Source: Astrothelium macrocarpum (taxonomy: Eukaryota; Ascomycota; Dothideomycetes; Trypetheliales; Trypetheliaceae). Taken from it: 64,000 nt of DNA. The translations under genes and the position numbers were made by a program. The stretch spans positions 222,681 to 286,680 of the forward strand of contig JAGEMR010000031.1 of NCBI GenBank assembly GCA_021030915.1, in the 5' to 3' direction. Shown piece by piece: positions 11,755 to 21,553 of the stretch. Each line of letters opens with the position of its first letter. The stretch's first letter is position 1. Under the pieces are notes generated by a model. The model was not told the DNA's origin. It saw nothing but the letters and a program-made list of their open reading frames with translations, and searched no databases.

Positions 11755-12890
11755 ATGTCTCAACACAATGCCCTTCTATTAAAAGCCTTGAAAACACCGC
11801 TAGAACTTGGAAAGCGTACAACTCCAACCCCGGGGCCTGGAGAAGTGCTGATCAAGGTCGAGGCTGCTGGCCTGAACCCACATGATTCAAAAGTATAATT
11901 TGTTCTCAACATTCCAAGCACGTCCAATTAAAGCTACACCAGGGCGTGGAATACGGACTTTTCACCAATGACTACCTTCCCGGAGCTGTCCTCGCCAGCG
12001 ACGTCGCCGGCACCATCGTCCAGCTCGGGTCTGACGTGACCAAATACGCCGTAGGCGACCGCATCTTCAGCGAATCCGACATCGTCCACGGCCACGCAGC
12101 CGACCAGGCGGGTTTGCAAGAATACGCCCTCGTCAGCACCGCCCACTCAGCCAAGATCCCACCATCCTACAGCGCTGACGATGCCGCCACGCTCCCCGTC
12201 AACACCATCGCCCCCTACGTCTCCCTTTTCCACCCGGACCAGCTCGGCCTCACGGCGCCGGTGAAGGGGCAAACGCCCGACTACAGTGACGAGGCGATCC
12301 TGATTGTCGGCGGCGGCGCCAACACCGGCCGCTACGGCGTCGCCTTCGCCAAGCTGGCGCGCTTCGGCACCATCGTCGCCGTCGCGTCGCCGCGGAACAC
12401 GGCGCGGCTCCAGGCGCTGGGCGCGACGCACGTGGTGGATCGCCACGGGTCAGACGACGAGGTGGAGGGGCGCGTGCGCGAGATTGTCGGCGACACGCTG
12501 GCGTACGCGCTGGACGTGGTGAGCGAGCCGGCGGGCGCGGACATGACGGCGCCGTCGGCGACGTTGGCGCTGGCGTGTCTGTCGCGCACGCGGAAGGGCA
12601 AGCTGGCGACGCTACTGCCGGGCGGGGCGGATGAGGCGATTGCGAAGACGAAGAAGGCTGGCTTTCAGAAGACGTTCGCGTCGGGAGCGTCGCATTTGCA
12701 TCCCGAGCTGATGCTGCCGTTTTGGGAGGAGCTGCCGGGTTGGGTGGAGAAGGGGTTGATTCAGCCGAGCGAGTTTGACGTGGTAGAGGGGTTGGATGCG
12801 GAGAGAGTGAATGCGTTTTTGGATGGGTATCGAGATGGGAAGGCGGTTAAAAAGGCGAGCATCCATCCTTGGGAGAAAGCTGCATCGTAA
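11755..12890 (+). CDS. Zinc-less MDR oxidoreductase (quinone/enoyl reductase-like)
   Basis: NAD(P)H-dependent oxidoreductase of the medium-chain dehydrogenase/reductase superfamily, similar in outline to fungal CipB/ToxD-type proteins. Exons 11755-11892 and 11943-12890 give 361 residues. The N-terminal GroES-like domain shows PGPGEVLIKVEAAGLNPHDS and ASDVAGTIVQLGSDVTKYAVGDRIFS. The cofactor-binding Rossmann fold follows, with VGGGANTGRYGVAFAKLAR. The cysteine/histidine ligands of the zinc-dependent branch are not seen. A 50-base phase-0 intron joins the two exons. From about 12000 to 12650 almost every third codon base is G or C, unlike neighbouring genes. The substrate is unknown; related genes occur both alone and in secondary-metabolite clusters. 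Confidence 0.83.
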
Positions 12891-12908
12891 TATGGATAGG
12901 CTGTTTCA

Positions 12909-13874
12909 TCACGTAGCTCTTGTCAACCATTTGGGGATGACGTTATTCATGAGAGCTTGAAAAGTCGATTTTCCAGCGTCCTGAGCTTCCGCTTTTGTCT
13001 GTGCTACGGCGGGTATAGTGAAAGTTCCGCGAGCTTTCACAAGAACTTTTCCTTCCAGAGACTCCAGAGTAGCGTTAACCTCTCTACTAAAAGGGGAACG
13101 GTCTCCAGGTCTCTGAGGATTGACGCCATCCCGTTCGATGACTTGTCCGGCTGATCGAGTGACTCGTATAACATAGAAGCTGTTGGTAAAGGTTGGTTTA
13201 ATGTATGATAAATTCAGCGTATTCGGTTCCTCCGGGAGAGCTGCGAAGCCATTAGCCACTGAATGCTTCATCGATTCTTGAAGCATACTCGTCCAGTCTG
13301 TATCGATGCCCAGCGCAACTTCTCTCAACCCTTCCTCAAGGATTGTAGCAAGGGCGCCTCCATGAGCTACACCAGGCCATCCACCAGTTCCTTGCCCAAT
13401 CCATACAACCATCATCAACTCACCTTTTTCATGATTCCAAAAAGTCCTCCGAATACCTACGCCTCTTACTCCAGCCATACCCTTTTCTAACAACGTCTTT
13501 GAGTCTTTGTTTTGGGGCTCTGTCTCAAATCCATCATTGATCGTGTTTTGACTTTGTTTTTGTCCTCCCAGAGTCTTTGCTACTGTTTGATTGATTTTTA
13601 ATTCTTTCCAATCTTCACCTTCCCTGAGCCTCCGGACCGTAGGTAATCTATCAACCTCCCATTCTTTCTGTCTCAGGACCAGAGAATCTTCGGACGTTCC
13701 AGGTTCAGGCGCGGCCGGAGGGGCGTAGGCATGACGAATGAGGTGACCAGCTGTTAAGCCAACGAGCGTGAAGCCTGTTGCGTAAATGTAGGTTCGGCCA
13801 GAGATACCTTTGCGTGGTGAAGGCAATGTAGAATATCGTCGGAGCAAACCGCGTTGGACAGTCCTCGGTAACAT
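12909..13874 (-). CDS. Hotdog-fold (PaaI/4HBT-like) thioesterase family protein
   Basis: Single-exon 321-residue protein. ATG at 13874 (MLPRTVQRGLLRRYSTLPSP) gives an arginine-rich mitochondrial-type presequence; the frame stays open further upstream, but that part has no family character. A hydrophobic segment follows (YIYATGFTLVGLTAGHLI) and may anchor it in the inner membrane. The C-terminal half has the hotdog signature GVAHGGALATILEEG, typical of acyl-CoA thioesterase-like proteins such as THEM4/PaaI relatives, and ends in an Ala/Lys-rich tail. The 3' end faces the MDR gene with only 18 bases between stop codons, so transcripts probably overlap. The likely role is acyl-CoA hydrolysis in mitochondria; the substrate is unknown. 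Confidence 0.8.
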   Translation of the reverse strand: MLPRTVQRGLLRRYSTLPSPRKGISGRTYIYATGFTLVGLTAGHLIRHAYAPPAAPEPGTSEDSLVLRQKEWEVDRLPTVRRLREGEDWKELKINQTVAKTLGGQKQSQNTINDGFETEPQNKDSKTLLEKGMAGVRGVGIRRTFWNHEKGELMMVVWIGQGTGGWPGVAHGGALATILEEGLREVALGIDTDWTSMLQESMKHSVANGFAALPEEPNTLNLSYIKPTFTNSFYVIRVTRSAGQVIERDGVNPQRPGDRSPFSREVNATLESLEGKVLVKARGTFTIPAVAQTKAEAQDAGKSTFQALMNNVIPKWLTRAT

Positions 13875-14235
13875 GTTGACTTGGGGCCGCCCCGTGTCAT
13901 GACTCGGGGAAGATTCCGATGATAGGTATAGAACGACCGAATCTGTAATCTGCGGTAGGTGAAAAACTAGAATCACAAAAAATTTATAGTTCAATATTTG
14001 GCTAAATTTGGCTAAATCATCGTCTGGGAGGCCCCCGGTAAAAAGCCAAACACTCGTTAGCTTTGCTGAATCTCGAAAACTACAATCTACGACTTCGGCA
14101 ATAATTTCTACTGGGGTACCCCGGGAGTTGAATTTCGTCACTTTAGGTATTCAATGAAGGTAATCAGCATCAGATCAATTCCATTTCTTCTATGAATTCT
14201 ATTTCAGCATTGATTTCCACCCATTTTCTTCATCA
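13875..14235. other. Intergenic with short repeats
   Basis: It lies between the 3' end of the RRM gene and the thioesterase start, so it holds the thioesterase promoter. It contains two copies of TTTGGCTAAA in tandem (about 13997-14018) and a 10-base palindrome GGGGTACCCC at 14113-14122. Confidence 0.6.
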
Positions 14236-17200
14236 CTATTTCTCAGGCGCTTGGGGGCTCTTGGAGCCCCCCAAGCCCACAATGGTGGTGCTTGACGCCT
14301 GGTGCAATGGAGGATAACTTGTCGACGGAGTGGTGTACTCCGCTGACGCTGGCGAGTCCTCCGGCTGTCCAGCAGCAGCAGCGGAGCTGCTGCGTTTCTT
14401 TTTTTTATGCTTCTTTTTCTTCGGCGTTGGAGTTGTTGCCACTCCAGGGGTGCTTGGCCCAGACGCCGGAGCATTGTGCTGTGCGTGAGGTCCGGAAGGT
14501 TCGAGAGCCGTCTCTTTACGGTAAAGCTTGGCTGATGTAGAAGCTATATTTGTGATATCCGAAAGCTCCAGGGGGACGGGCCTGCGTTTACTTGGAGATG
14601 TCGAACTGGATCTGTGAGATTCTCTGGTTTCGATTGTTACTGCTCCAGATCCTGTACTCGTGGGCGCTGCGCTGGAGGTCTGCTGCCCGATTTGCTGTGG
14701 CTGCTCCAGAGCGATAGGCGGCGTGTGTTGTAGAGGACTTGACAGACCTTCACCTGAGGTCGGGGAACTTGGTACATTTTGCTCAGGCCCCATCTTGATA
14801 GGCTGCTTTTCAAAAGATGTGCTGCGAGCCTCTGTTTCCTGATCAGTTACGGTTGTCAAAGTTGCTACTGGAATATTCGCTCGAGCATTTTCATCTTGCT
14901 GCACTGCTACTGGCCCAGCAGGAGCTTCGATGTCTTTTTGATCTTGTGCGCCATCAAACGACTCTAACTGTTCCATTGCGGGAATGTCGTCTTGAGAACT
15001 TTCAATCGGCAACGTGGGCGAGGGGATTGCCGAAATAGTTCGTGAGCTGGAGTTGCTTTCTGAAACTTCTTGGGATGTGTCATCGCTCTTACCCTCTTCT
15101 CTGTAACTGCTCTCTGGTTCGTCCGCAGTGTGGTAGGATTCAGAAGAAACTGCACGGCTTCCACCAGAGCTTTCAGGATGACTTGGAGAAGGAGCGTCAA
15201 CCGGTGCTGGAGTTGGCTCCTGATCTTTAGCCTTGCCCTTGAACTTCTTTTTCTTTTTACCGGATTTTTTGGGTTCTGGTTTGGATGGTCTCTTACGACC
15301 AAAGGGCGACAATGATTCTGTCTGTGCCGGTCCCGGACTGTGTTTGTGTGTCGATGATTCGACTTGAATAGCCGGAACCGTAGATGCTATAGTGGGGTTA
15401 GACAGAGGAAGCTCGGTTTCTTGACCAGGCTGGATTTTTTCAGAAGTCGGTTCGGCTAGTTCAGCTAGTCCAGCTGGTTCAGCTGGTTCAGCTGGTTCGG
15501 CTGGTTCGGCTGGTACTGAAACAGTGGATCGTTCTTCTTCTTTTGCTAACTCCTCAATGGATTCTTCTCCAATTTCTTGTGGAGTTTTCGTGGTAGTCGC
15601 GGCAATTATCTCGCTCTTTGTCGCTTCATGACTTGATTCATTTGACGTCGACTCTGCCGTCGATGGAGTCTGTGCCTCCTTTGCAGCGTCAGTGACTGTT
15701 GCATTCTGGATGTCATAGCTGGCTTCTTCGTGGTATTGAGGGGCCTCAACAACAGAATTTGCCGCGCTAGTCGAAATCAATGCAGTAAGCCCAGGCACAC
15801 GTTCAGGCTGAGGCGAGCTCATGACCCCTGCAGATGATTTCAATGTGTCTTCTGAATCGTTAACAAGTGTAGCTTTAGCAGATGGAGTGTCTGCAGAGCT
15901 TGATGGCCGATTATCAGTTCCGTTGCCGGCGCCAGATTGAGCGAGCCTTTCTTCCTTAATGTTCAAAGGAGGATCTGGACTGCTCTTGGACGTGCGCTTA
16001 GCTGATTCGTCCACCACGAGGATAGTTTCGTTCTCGGTGGAGGCGATCTTGTCTTCGTTATTGCACTGCTCTTCAATGCTCGCAGGTTCTTCGACAATAG
16101 CAGCAGCGCCAGATTCACTGGTAATGGTAGACCTGAATCCTCTGGCGCCACTTCCTCGACCTCTGGAACCTTGAGAAGATACGGTTGCCCTAGTAGATGA
16201 GCTACTTGCCTCTGCACGCAATCCCGAAGGTGATTCTGTAAGGGCCTCGCTCTGCGTTTGACCCTGCTGCATTCTCCTCGGAGTGCTTGAGCCAGAAGAC
16301 CTCATACTGTTAGATCGCCAGCTCCTAGATCGCCTCCCACCAGACCTCGTCTGACCAGTATTTTGCCTTCTGGCTCCAAGGCCAGGACCTGAAACAGAGC
16401 CCTCTTCCGACCGTCTACCAGCTAGAATTTGGGAAGACCGTCGCGATTCTCCGCTCCGAGAATCTTGCAAAGAGTACTGCCCATGACTATCGCGTATCCA
16501 TGGCCTTTCGGTACGAAATGGTGGACCACCGGACTGTTGCCGGCCTGGAAATCCCGAATAACGGTGACTGCCAAAGCCTCTTCCTTGTCGAAAAACGTTG
16601 GAAGTCCGCTGGCTTGACGGATCGTGTACTGGCTGTGAAAGATGGTCGCCTCCAATATTGAGTTGATAGTCAGAGGCGAGAACACTGGGAGGAATGTAAT
16701 AATCATGATCCAGATCATAAAACTGCTCTGGCACGCGGACTTGTATGGGAAAACCGTATCCTGGGCCACCTGGAATGGCTGCCGCCAGAGCCTTCCTGGT
16801 CTCCGTCGTATCTGGAAAGCTGCAATCGATTTAGCAAAACAAGATTCTAAAAGTTGGTCGGATGAGCTCTACTAACTCTACAAATGCATAACGTGATGAA
16901 CCGCGATGGAAAGTCCTTCGTTCTTTCATATGGACGGTATAAACCCGAGCAAAGCGGGAAAACGCGTGCTGCAAGGCTGTGGCATCCATGTGGTTGGGAA
17001 AGTCTGATACCCACAGACTATGGACATCTTCTCTCAGACGTCCAATACTATGCGGAGTGCAGACAAAGTCATAGACACTCGCTGGTCCAATGCGATGAGA
17101 ATCAGTTAGCTGAGAACCATGAACAGCACCAGGCTCATGGAACGCCGGGAATGGCTCTATCGAATCAGATCGATTGCGATAGAACTGGTGTGGTAGGACG

Positions 17201-18883
17201 TTTTCCTGACGCGCTTGAGGTTGGTGTTGGACATCTGGACCATAGCCAACGTGCACAAATGTCTGATTTCCAATGCTTGTCTGCATTTGAGCTTGAGCTG
17301 GTTCTTGCTGTAAATATGGACTGCGCCATTGCGCAGATGTCTGGTCTCGCCATGTTCCTTGGCTTTGATGAGTCGCCGGCCCATATCTAGCACTATCATA
17401 GGGTTGCGGTCCACCATGACTGTAAGTGTGTTGATCTTGAGGTGTCGGTTCAAGGTAAGGGTCCTGTCGTAAATGCAATGGCACTGGACTTGGTGGACGT
17501 GTCAGCTGTTCAGATGGTGACTGGCCAATTGGATGATTGTGCACTGATTGAAGCGACTGAAATCCCGGTGAATAAGGCGAAGGCTGCATTGTAGGGTGAG
17601 AGGTTCGATCGTGCGGTATCACAACCGGTCCTTCTGGAACGTGGTCTGTCGGAGCATTCTGTGGTCCGGTTTGTGGAAAGTGGCTTGAAGACGTGGGCTG
17701 TTGATATAGAGCTTCATTGAGTGAGTAGTAGGCTGGCGCACCTCCAGGCTGTTCAGCACCTTCCATGACTTGCATGCGCAAACTTGAAGATGGTGCACGG
17801 CCTCGGTAGGTTGGACGTTGGGAATAGTGACGGACGGGATTTTCAGGACGTCGACCTCCTGGAATGTGAAGGGTCGGAGCCCTATTTGCGCTCCTTGATA
17901 TGATGTTTACAGGACCTGGTTGAGGTGCCAATAAAGGTCCAGGTGAATGTGGAGTCTGAGTGTTATCAGACGCTTGACGAATTGTAAGCCAATCCTGTTG
18001 GGCTGCTGCTGCTTCAGCGACAACGTCGCGACTCTTACGGATAGCAAGCTCATCTTTTGGAATAGCTGGAATGCCTAGATTTGTAAGCCTAGCCACCATG
18101 TGCCGAGTATTGACTCGCTCACCGTGAAAGGAAGAGCGACGAGGACGCCGTCCCTCTGCACGCTGACGGCGACTGTTAGTCGCAGCTTCTGGATCAGATA
18201 TGCTCTTTGTTTCCTCCTTCGCTGGAGCTGGCTGCTTAGGCTCATTCATTTTTGACCATGTAGTCTCATCGAATGGGTCTACAGATTTTGGAATTCTGCC
18301 CTGATCTTGGGAAAGTTGGTATAATGCGTGGCGGATTCGTGCCAACGCGCAGTTGAGAAAATAATCGCCATATTCATCACGCTCAGCGCCGGTAAAGACT
18401 CGCTCAAGAGTCACTGATCCACAAAGTTCTGGGAGCCTAGAACGATTGTCGTTACTCCACTGTACGTTGAAAGCGTCCATTTCCATGGTGTTTTTGGTCG
18501 CAATAAGGAAAAGTACATATCCGAGAAATGGTGCGCCATTCAAGTAAATGTCGTATTCATCAAACCAGTCTCCAATCTTGAAGTCATGGAGAACATTTCG
18601 GCATTGTTTCGGATAACGAAGGAGGTAAATTGCGGCCCAATTTTGGGCATCAAAGTCTGGTAGGCTCCGGGCGACCAGAGGTGGCTACATCGATCGTTAG
18701 TCAATCAGGTTCTAATTTGACTGGAGAGTAGCTTACCACAGAATCCGTGACAAATCGTGGTGGACGCGCTCCAAAGTCAGTAGAGAACAAGGCCGGGCCA
18801 GGAGGTATTTGAGTAGGATGCCATTCAGCGCCGTCGTTCTCAGCGTTTTGAGGAGCGCCAGGCATTTGAGGAGCTCCCGCCAT
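14236..18883 (-). CDS. Large RRM-domain RNA-binding protein
   Basis: Exons 18883-18737, 18684-16877 and 16819-14236 give 1512 residues. One RNA-recognition motif lies near residues 600-675: RNP2 is LWVSDFP and RNP1, rebuilt across the second splice junction, is SRYAFVDF. An N-terminal ordered region (about residues 49-170) includes DFDAQNWAAIYLLRYP and IGDWFDEYDIYL; I do not recognise it as a named domain. Between them lies a long Pro/Gln/Ser-rich segment. The C-terminal 800 residues are low complexity, rich in Ser, Glu, Pro and Ala, with Lys-rich patches (KKSGKKKKKFKGK and PKKKKHKKKKRSS) that could be nuclear signals or RNA contacts. A 9-base minisatellite codes an A-E-P run. The likely role is mRNA-level regulation. 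The phase-correct joins support one gene rather than the two or three that the open frames suggest. Confidence 0.82.
15451..15513 (-). repeat. 9-base coding minisatellite (7 units)
   Basis: Seven tandem units of TTCRGCTRG on the plus strand, read on the minus strand as A-E-P / A-E-L type triplets in the low-complexity tail of the RRM protein. The last four units are nearly identical and the first three more diverged, as in a tract that still changes length. All units are in frame. Confidence 0.85.
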
Positions 18884-19598
18884 CTAGAACTGTTGAGGTC
18901 TCGCTGCAGGCACTTTGCCTTGTGGAAGCGAAGGTCGGGTTCAGCAAGTTTGCAAATGATTGAAGCACCAAAGACTCGACTTGACGGTTTGCTAAGCAAG
19001 TTGTAGAGTAACAATAGCCGCAACAGCTACTGGAACGGGTGCGTTACGAGCAAAGCAAGGTGGAGCAAGTGGTGCTAAAGAAATGCTTTGGAGGTAGGAA
19101 TGCGAGATTGGCAGTGCAAGGTGAGGAAGTGAGTGAGAGTGGTAGAGTGAAGCACAAGAAACAGGAAGGAATCTGCGAAATCGGCCTCACTTGAAGCAGT
19201 CGCGTCACCGCGTCGTGATCGCATGACGTATCGCTCTCACACTTTGTGATTCTTGGTGTTTACATCTTTGCGTTTGTCCATCTGCAACACACCCAACCAC
19301 GATTGGCCCTTGTTTACTTATTTCGCTGCCCATTCACTCCCTATCAGCTCCTCCACTCATGTATCAGACCTTTCGTGTTTATAGCTTCAGTCTCAGTGTG
19401 ACCGCGCCACAGAGACTCTGGCAAGAGCTTCTAACATGCAGGCTAGTCCTAGCAGATTCGCGGAAACATATCATGGTGAAACTTTCTTCGCCCATCAATG
19501 AACCAAACCGCAATGAAGAAGATTATTTTCTAGGGATTAGAGCGTATCGCTTTACTGTTATACATGTTATTGACTGCCCTCGGCTTGTAGACAATCTT
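18884..19598. other. Intergenic, promoter of RRM gene
   Basis: No gene is supported. It holds the upstream region of the RRM gene and the 3' flank of the FMP46-like gene. A TGACGT half-site (CRE/bZIP-like) is near 19224, about 340 bases upstream of the RRM start. GTGAG-rich sequence spans about 19120-19145. Confidence 0.5.
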
Positions 19599-20216
19599 CT
19601 AGACCGAGCCAGTCTCCTTTGACAGAGTCTTTAGAAGTTTCAAAATTTCCGACTGATCATCGCCGACAACTAAATGAAAGTCAGTCCCACTGCTTCTAAT
19701 GGCAAAGTAAGTTCAATCCTTACCTGCTCGTCCATTGTTCCAGTCTACGACCTGTCCTGCCACGTCAGCCGTATTTGACATTGTCAGAGGAACAAAAACA
19801 AACCACTGGTCTTTGAAAGCTCTCAGAATTCTCTTTGAGCTTCCGCATAGCATCAGCCTCGTCTCTTGCGCCTTGTATAAGCCTTGTAGCATTATGTTTC
19901 CCTATGAACTCTAATATATTTTGCAATTGATCACTTGTCGGTGCCGCTTCCGTCACGTCTAGGTCGAAATCCGTACGTTGTGCCTTGCTATGAGTATCAT
20001 GAGAGCTTGCTTGATCCTCCGTCGCAGTTGACTGCGCAGTCCCGGTAGCTTGCTTGAGTAGGGTCAAGGCGCGAACAGAGGAAGGAACGGATGGTTTGTG
20101 GAAGAGCGTAATGACATCTTTCGCACCAGCACCCTTGTTCATAATTTAGCACAAGCAGATTTGCATTCAGCATTTGATCAACATACCTCTTTGAAAAGGT
20201 TTTTGAGCACATTCAT
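19599..20216 (-). CDS. FMP46: FMP46-like (DUF1687) mitochondrial thioredoxin-fold protein
   Basis: Four exons (20216-20187, 20133-19804, 19751-19724, 19669-19599) code 152 residues. The start is MNVLKNLFKE. The family core follows: DVITLFHKPSVPSSVRALTLL, then FDLDVTEAAPTSDQLQNILE, then RPVVVDWNNGRAVVGDDQSE and a final helix LKLLKTLSKE. This matches the fungal FMP46/DUF1687 family, annotated as putative mitochondrial redox proteins. One exon is only 28 bases. The acceptor at 19670 was chosen because the three acceptors nearer to the donor all share a frame that hits a stop after five to seven codons, while this one restores the family C-terminus. The assembled protein contains no cysteine at all, so thiol chemistry is not possible for it. 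Assignment to the family is strong; function is unknown. Confidence 0.82.
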
Positions 20217-21553
20217 CCTAAAGGCAGGGAAGGATGCGGAAAGCGAGATGAAAGTTGCTTCAGTATCAGGGAATGACGTCCCGAACTGACTCCCCACGCT
20301 AGCTGGAATTGAGTATTTGTAACGAAGATCGATCGTGGCCAACGTCAAAGTACCTACGATCTGTAACCAAAAGGCCACAAGCAGCTACGGTAGGCCTTGA
20401 GGCATGTCAAAATTGCACATTCTAGAACTGTTTGGGACTCTCCACATCGCGTGAACAGAGCCATGGCCTACAACCCTTCTGCAAAAATTTGCAAAGGCCA
20501 TTTATATGCGCTGGTTCTAATTTTAATACATTTCCCCTTTTTCGCCATAACAAGTTCAAATATCAACTCTCTCATCCACGCTGGTCAATGGAGGAAAGCA
20601 AGTTGCAAATGGCTTTCATCCTGATATGGAAACAAATCGAAATGTCGTCAGACCTGAGAAACTCTGGAAGCTTGAAATTTTGGCCTGGAAATCTCACGCG
20701 TTAACCAATCGTTCGGGCAAGGCGACAAGTAACATCATAAAAGTATAAAAATTGACCATAACCTCAAACAATTCAGAAGACTTGATCGAGACGTAAACAA
20801 ACTAGGTACATTCAACCCCTACCAAAGGTAGGCTCAAAAATACTCTGGTGGTGTTTTTCAAGGCACGCCCCGACTGTTTTGCCTCAACGTGCTTCTACAC
20901 TTATCCAGGCCTTACCTGTTCCTTCCATTGACCTGCCATCAAACGGGACGCTTGTCGTGTGTAACCAGGCTCAAGCAGACGAGCAGGCGCAGGCCACGCG
21001 TCTGTGTAAAACGAATTGAAAGATATCGACCATAGAACGGCATCGCTTTGGTTTTCTTCTATTCTCATATGCCGTCTGCACGCTTTCAGCTTACGTGTTT
21101 GCTGCTTGTTACCCTCTAATTACGGTCATGCATCAACGAACGCGAGTTTCAATGAAGCATTGGGCGGCACAGCCATGCAAGCGATATTTGGCTTTTGTTC
21201 ACACGAAACTTTGATTCTTTTGGGAGTGGTACAGAATCCCGACGTGAAGGACAAGAAACGAAGTGTTTCTAATTAGGTGATTTTTGGTCATGAGATAGGC
21301 GTATCAATGGGTTCAGCGATAAATGTCAAAAGGTGGCGCCTTACGGGAGAACGCATTAGCCAGGCCAGGGCGCACCCGTCTGTATCATTCTCCGTGGGAA
21401 TGGTACATGAGGGGTCACCACAAAGGCAAGCAGCTTAGCCGTGGGGCAACGCTAGAGGCAGCTATCTGGCCTTGATCGCGACTTCTTTTCCTTGCCATCA
21501 AAGGTGTCGCGGGTGACCGATAGCGGTCTTTCATTCATACATGCCGCTGTCGC
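20217..21553. other. Divergent intergenic region, no supported gene
   Basis: It separates the FMP46-like gene (minus) from the Zn2Cys6 gene (plus). Short frames at 20397-20704 and 21016-21276 show no similarity I recognise. A CCAAT box lies near 20703. It must hold two promoters. Confidence 0.55.

Noticed and set aside
12147..12601. Antisense and shifted frames in the MDR gene
   Set aside because: They come from the high GC of the exon, which removes stop codons in other frames.
14236..18543. Two separate genes, 832 and 570 codons
   Set aside because: The RRM is split between them and a phase-correct intron joins them; they are one gene.
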